From: Nautiliaceae bacterium
GTDB taxonomy: Bacteria > Campylobacterota > Campylobacteria > Campylobacterales > Nautiliaceae
NCBI GenBank assembly: GCA_027063075.1
Contig: JAMOSM010000126.1
Coordinates: 1 to 7,161, forward strand
Direction of reading: 5' to 3'
Length of the DNA: 7,161 nt
Notes under the pieces: generated by a model
Seen by the model: the letters and a program-made list of their open reading frames with translations, nothing else
What the model was told of the DNA's origin: nothing
Database searches by the model: none
Shown: positions 5,717-7,161 of the stretch, piece after piece
Layout: each line of letters begins with the position of its first letter
How positions within the stretch are numbered: position 1 is the stretch's first letter
Made by a program: the position numbers and the translations under genes

Positions 5717-6101
5717 AGCCCCAAAGCGAGGATTTTTTATAATTACCAATAAGGTTTTAAGCGCTGTTGATATAAGTGATATTGGTATTGGGATGATGAA
5801 TCTTTTTTTAAAGCATACTTCAGCTTCTCTTACGATAAACGAAAATGCATCACCTGAAGTAAGGGTTGATTTGGAAGAGATTTCAAGTTCTTTAGTTCCT
5901 GATGGATATCATTATCACCATTCACTTGAAGGTCCTGATGATATGCCCGCTCACTTTAAATCTTCTATGTTTGGGGTTAGTCTTAATATTCCGATTACTG
6001 CAGGCAGACTTAATATTGGAATTTGGCAGGGGATTTATTTAAACGAACACAGAGACATACCATCGACAAGAGAAATTGTTATTACTGTTTGGGGAGTTTA
6101 A
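5685..6101 (+). CDS. yjbQ: YjbQ/UPF0047 family protein
   Basis: From the ATG at 5685 the protein has 138 residues, close to the usual 130-140 of this compact single-domain family. Family hallmarks are clear: HTSASLTINENA (residues 44-55), GPDDMPAH (83-90), a PITAGRLNIGIWQGIYL segment (103-119) and NEHRD (120-124). No signal peptide or membrane helix is seen, so it should be cytosolic. E. coli YjbQ has been reported to show weak thiamine-phosphate synthase activity, but the physiological role of the family is unsettled. The gene overlaps the end of the 52-aa ORF by 32 nt, and its stop is 1 nt before the next gene's ATG, so it is embedded in an operon. Family assignment is firm; the function is not. 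A longer start at 5649 is possible but less likely. Confidence 0.93.
   Translation: MKMKQEILRIKAPKRGFFIITNKVLSAVDISDIGIGMMNLFLKHTSASLTINENASPEVRVDLEEISSSLVPDGYHYHHSLEGPDDMPAHFKSSMFGVSLNIPITAGRLNIGIWQGIYLNEHRDIPSTREIVITVWGV
6091..6096 (+). promoter_or_regulatory. Ribosome-binding site that fixes the flavin-reductase gene start
   Basis: GGGGAG, within the last codons of yjbQ, lies 6 nt before the ATG at 6103. An upstream in-frame ATG at 6076 would add nine residues (MLLLFGEFN) that fall before the SD and do not look like the family, so 6103 is chosen. Confidence 0.65.
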
Positions 6102-6102
6102 T

Positions 6103-6657
6103 ATGGAAATTATTGATTTTAATAAAATTGAGAGTAAAGAGCGTTATAAGTTAATGGCGGGAAATATTATTCCAAGACCAGTGGCTTGGATAGTTACTGA
6201 AAATAACGGAATTATAAATATAGCTCCTTTTAGTTATTTTACGGGAGTATCTTCAAAACCTCCTCTTTTAATGGTTAGTATTGGGAGAAAAAAGCCAAGT
6301 ATTGATGAACCAAAGGATACGTTTAAAAACATAAAAGAGACAAAAAAAGCGAGTGTGTGTTTAGTCCCTCTTGAAATGTATGAAAAAATGGATAAAACGG
6401 GAGAAGTTTTGCCTTCAGATGTAAGTGAAGCTGAAAAGTTTGGTATTGAGCTTGAAAGGGTGGATGATAATTTTCCTCCAATTATAAAAGGTTGTAAAAG
6501 AGCTTTTTTAACAACGCTTTATGGGACTTTTGAAAATGAAGAGATGGCTACAATTCCTTTTTTTCTTGAAATTAAGAAAATGCTGATTGACGGTGATTTT
6601 GAGCCTGTTGCAAGGGTTGGAAAGGGGTATGCAAGATTATGCGAGATAGAAAAATAA
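6103..6657 (+). CDS. Flavin reductase-like, FMN-binding split-barrel protein
   Basis: This 184-aa protein belongs to the flavin reductase-like domain family (COG1853 type). Members bind FMN as dimers and either reduce flavins for partner oxygenases or act as flavoproteins of unknown substrate. The signature order is complete: NIIPRPVAWI (residues 21-30, the barrel entry strand with the RPV motif), NIAPFSYFTGVSSKPPLLM (39-57), KDTFKNI (71-77) and a closing ARVGKGYARL (170-179). These segments commonly contact the FMN phosphate and isoalloxazine ring in the family. No partner oxygenase is encoded in the window. The gene starts 1 nt after the yjbQ stop, with its SD inside yjbQ, so coupling is likely. 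The longer reading from 6076 is rejected. Family assignment is strong; substrate is unknown. Confidence 0.9.
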   Translation: MEIIDFNKIESKERYKLMAGNIIPRPVAWIVTENNGIINIAPFSYFTGVSSKPPLLMVSIGRKKPSIDEPKDTFKNIKETKKASVCLVPLEMYEKMDKTGEVLPSDVSEAEKFGIELERVDDNFPPIIKGCKRAFLTTLYGTFENEEMATIPFFLEIKKMLIDGDFEPVARVGKGYARLCEIEK

Positions 6658-6695
6658 TTTTAAAAAGTTTATCAGAATTAAAAAAGAGTTAAAAA

Positions 6696-7161
6696 ATGAA
6701 TGCAAATAAGATAGTATGCGTTGGAAGAAACTATGTAGAACATATAAAAGAACTTAATAACGAAATTCCAAGCGAGCCTGTTTATTTTATGAAGCCTTTT
6801 TCAAGTATTGGTGAAGATATTGTTTTGCCCGGATACTCTCCTATGCACTATGAAGGGGAGATTTGTTTTTTAATAGGAGAGAGGATTAAAGTCGGGTTTG
6901 GGTTTGATTTTACTTTAAGAGAAATTCAAAGTGAATTAAAAAAAAGAGGGCTTCCTTGGGAGAGGGCGAAAGCTTTTAAAAATTCTGCTGTATTTAGTGA
7001 TTTTGTAGAATTTGATGATATTAATGCCCTTGGGCTTGAAGTTTATAAAAACGGAAAACTTGTTCAAAAAGGGGATGTGAGTTTGATGATGTATAAACCT
7101 GAGTGGTTATTTGAAGATATTGATAAGATTTTTGGGCTGAATTTTGGCGATATTGTAATGA
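6696..7161 (+). CDS. Fumarylacetoacetate hydrolase (FAH) family protein, 3' truncated by window edge
   Basis: 155 codons are visible and the frame is still open at the right edge; the usual C-terminal GTPxGVG segment is missing only because the window ends at GDIVM. The order KIVCVGRNYVEHIKEL, EPVYFMKP, HYEGEICFLIG, FDFTLREIQ, KKRGLPWERAKAF matches FAHD1-like members, which hydrolyse acylpyruvates or decarboxylate oxaloacetate. The Mg2+ ligands are predicted as E53, E55 and D71, and the active-site lysine as K92, by comparison with human FAHD1 (E68, E70, D99, K123, recalled numbering). The start at 6696 is the first ATG that gives the family N-terminus. Its SD is weak (only AAGAG near 6684-6688), with 38 bp after the previous gene. 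The exact substrate cannot be assigned. It is probably cytosolic and in the same operon. Confidence 0.9.
   Translation, partial: MNANKIVCVGRNYVEHIKELNNEIPSEPVYFMKPFSSIGEDIVLPGYSPMHYEGEICFLIGERIKVGFGFDFTLREIQSELKKRGLPWERAKAFKNSAVFSDFVEFDDINALGLEVYKNGKLVQKGDVSLMMYKPEWLFEDIDKIFGLNFGDIVM

Overview
The window is about 7.2 kb of AT-rich DNA with every recognisable gene on the + strand. AAA/TTT-rich codon use, an Opr-type outer-membrane porin, a class Ia NrdA whose catalytic loop carries an insert, and T-rich promoter-like DNA with no clear -35 box point to a Campylobacterota member. A Nautiliales-type vent bacterium (Nautilia, Caminibacter, Lebetimonas) is plausible, but that is inference from general character, not from a database match.

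Region 1 (1-1686) concerns the cell envelope and transport. It holds the C-terminal part of the ferrous iron permease FeoB, cut by the window's left edge, followed 56 bp later by a complete outer-membrane porin with a signal peptide and a strong Shine-Dalgarno (SD) site.

Region 2 (1687-2045) is a 359-bp stretch without a normal-sized gene, and it is the most structured non-coding part of the window. In order it holds: two mini-ORFs (19 and 21 codons), each with a well-placed SD and both in one reading frame; a 10-bp direct repeat; a C/U-rich tract containing two anti-SD-like blocks, one perfectly complementary over 9 nt to the SD of nrdA; an AT-only palindrome; a small hairpin followed by a T-run (likely terminator); and a T-rich region with a TATTAT box that probably drives nrdA.

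Region 3 (2046-5540) is nrdA-nrdB, encoding both subunits of an aerobic class Ia ribonucleotide reductase. All catalytic, radical-transfer and di-iron ligand residues I can place are present. NrdA has an insert of about 51 residues between the two active-site cysteine segments, compared with E. coli, and substitutions in its ATP-cone.

Region 4 (5558-7161) follows nrdB with a gap of only 17 bp and is probably part of the same transcription unit. It contains an unrecognised 52-aa acidic ORF, a YjbQ/UPF0047 protein whose start lies inside that ORF, a flavin reductase-like FMN-binding split-barrel protein, and a fumarylacetoacetate hydrolase-family protein cut by the right edge. The three recognised genes suggest small-molecule or metabolite-repair chemistry, but nothing in the sequence ties them to one pathway. 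No CRISPR array, tRNA, rRNA, insertion sequence or prophage signature was seen.
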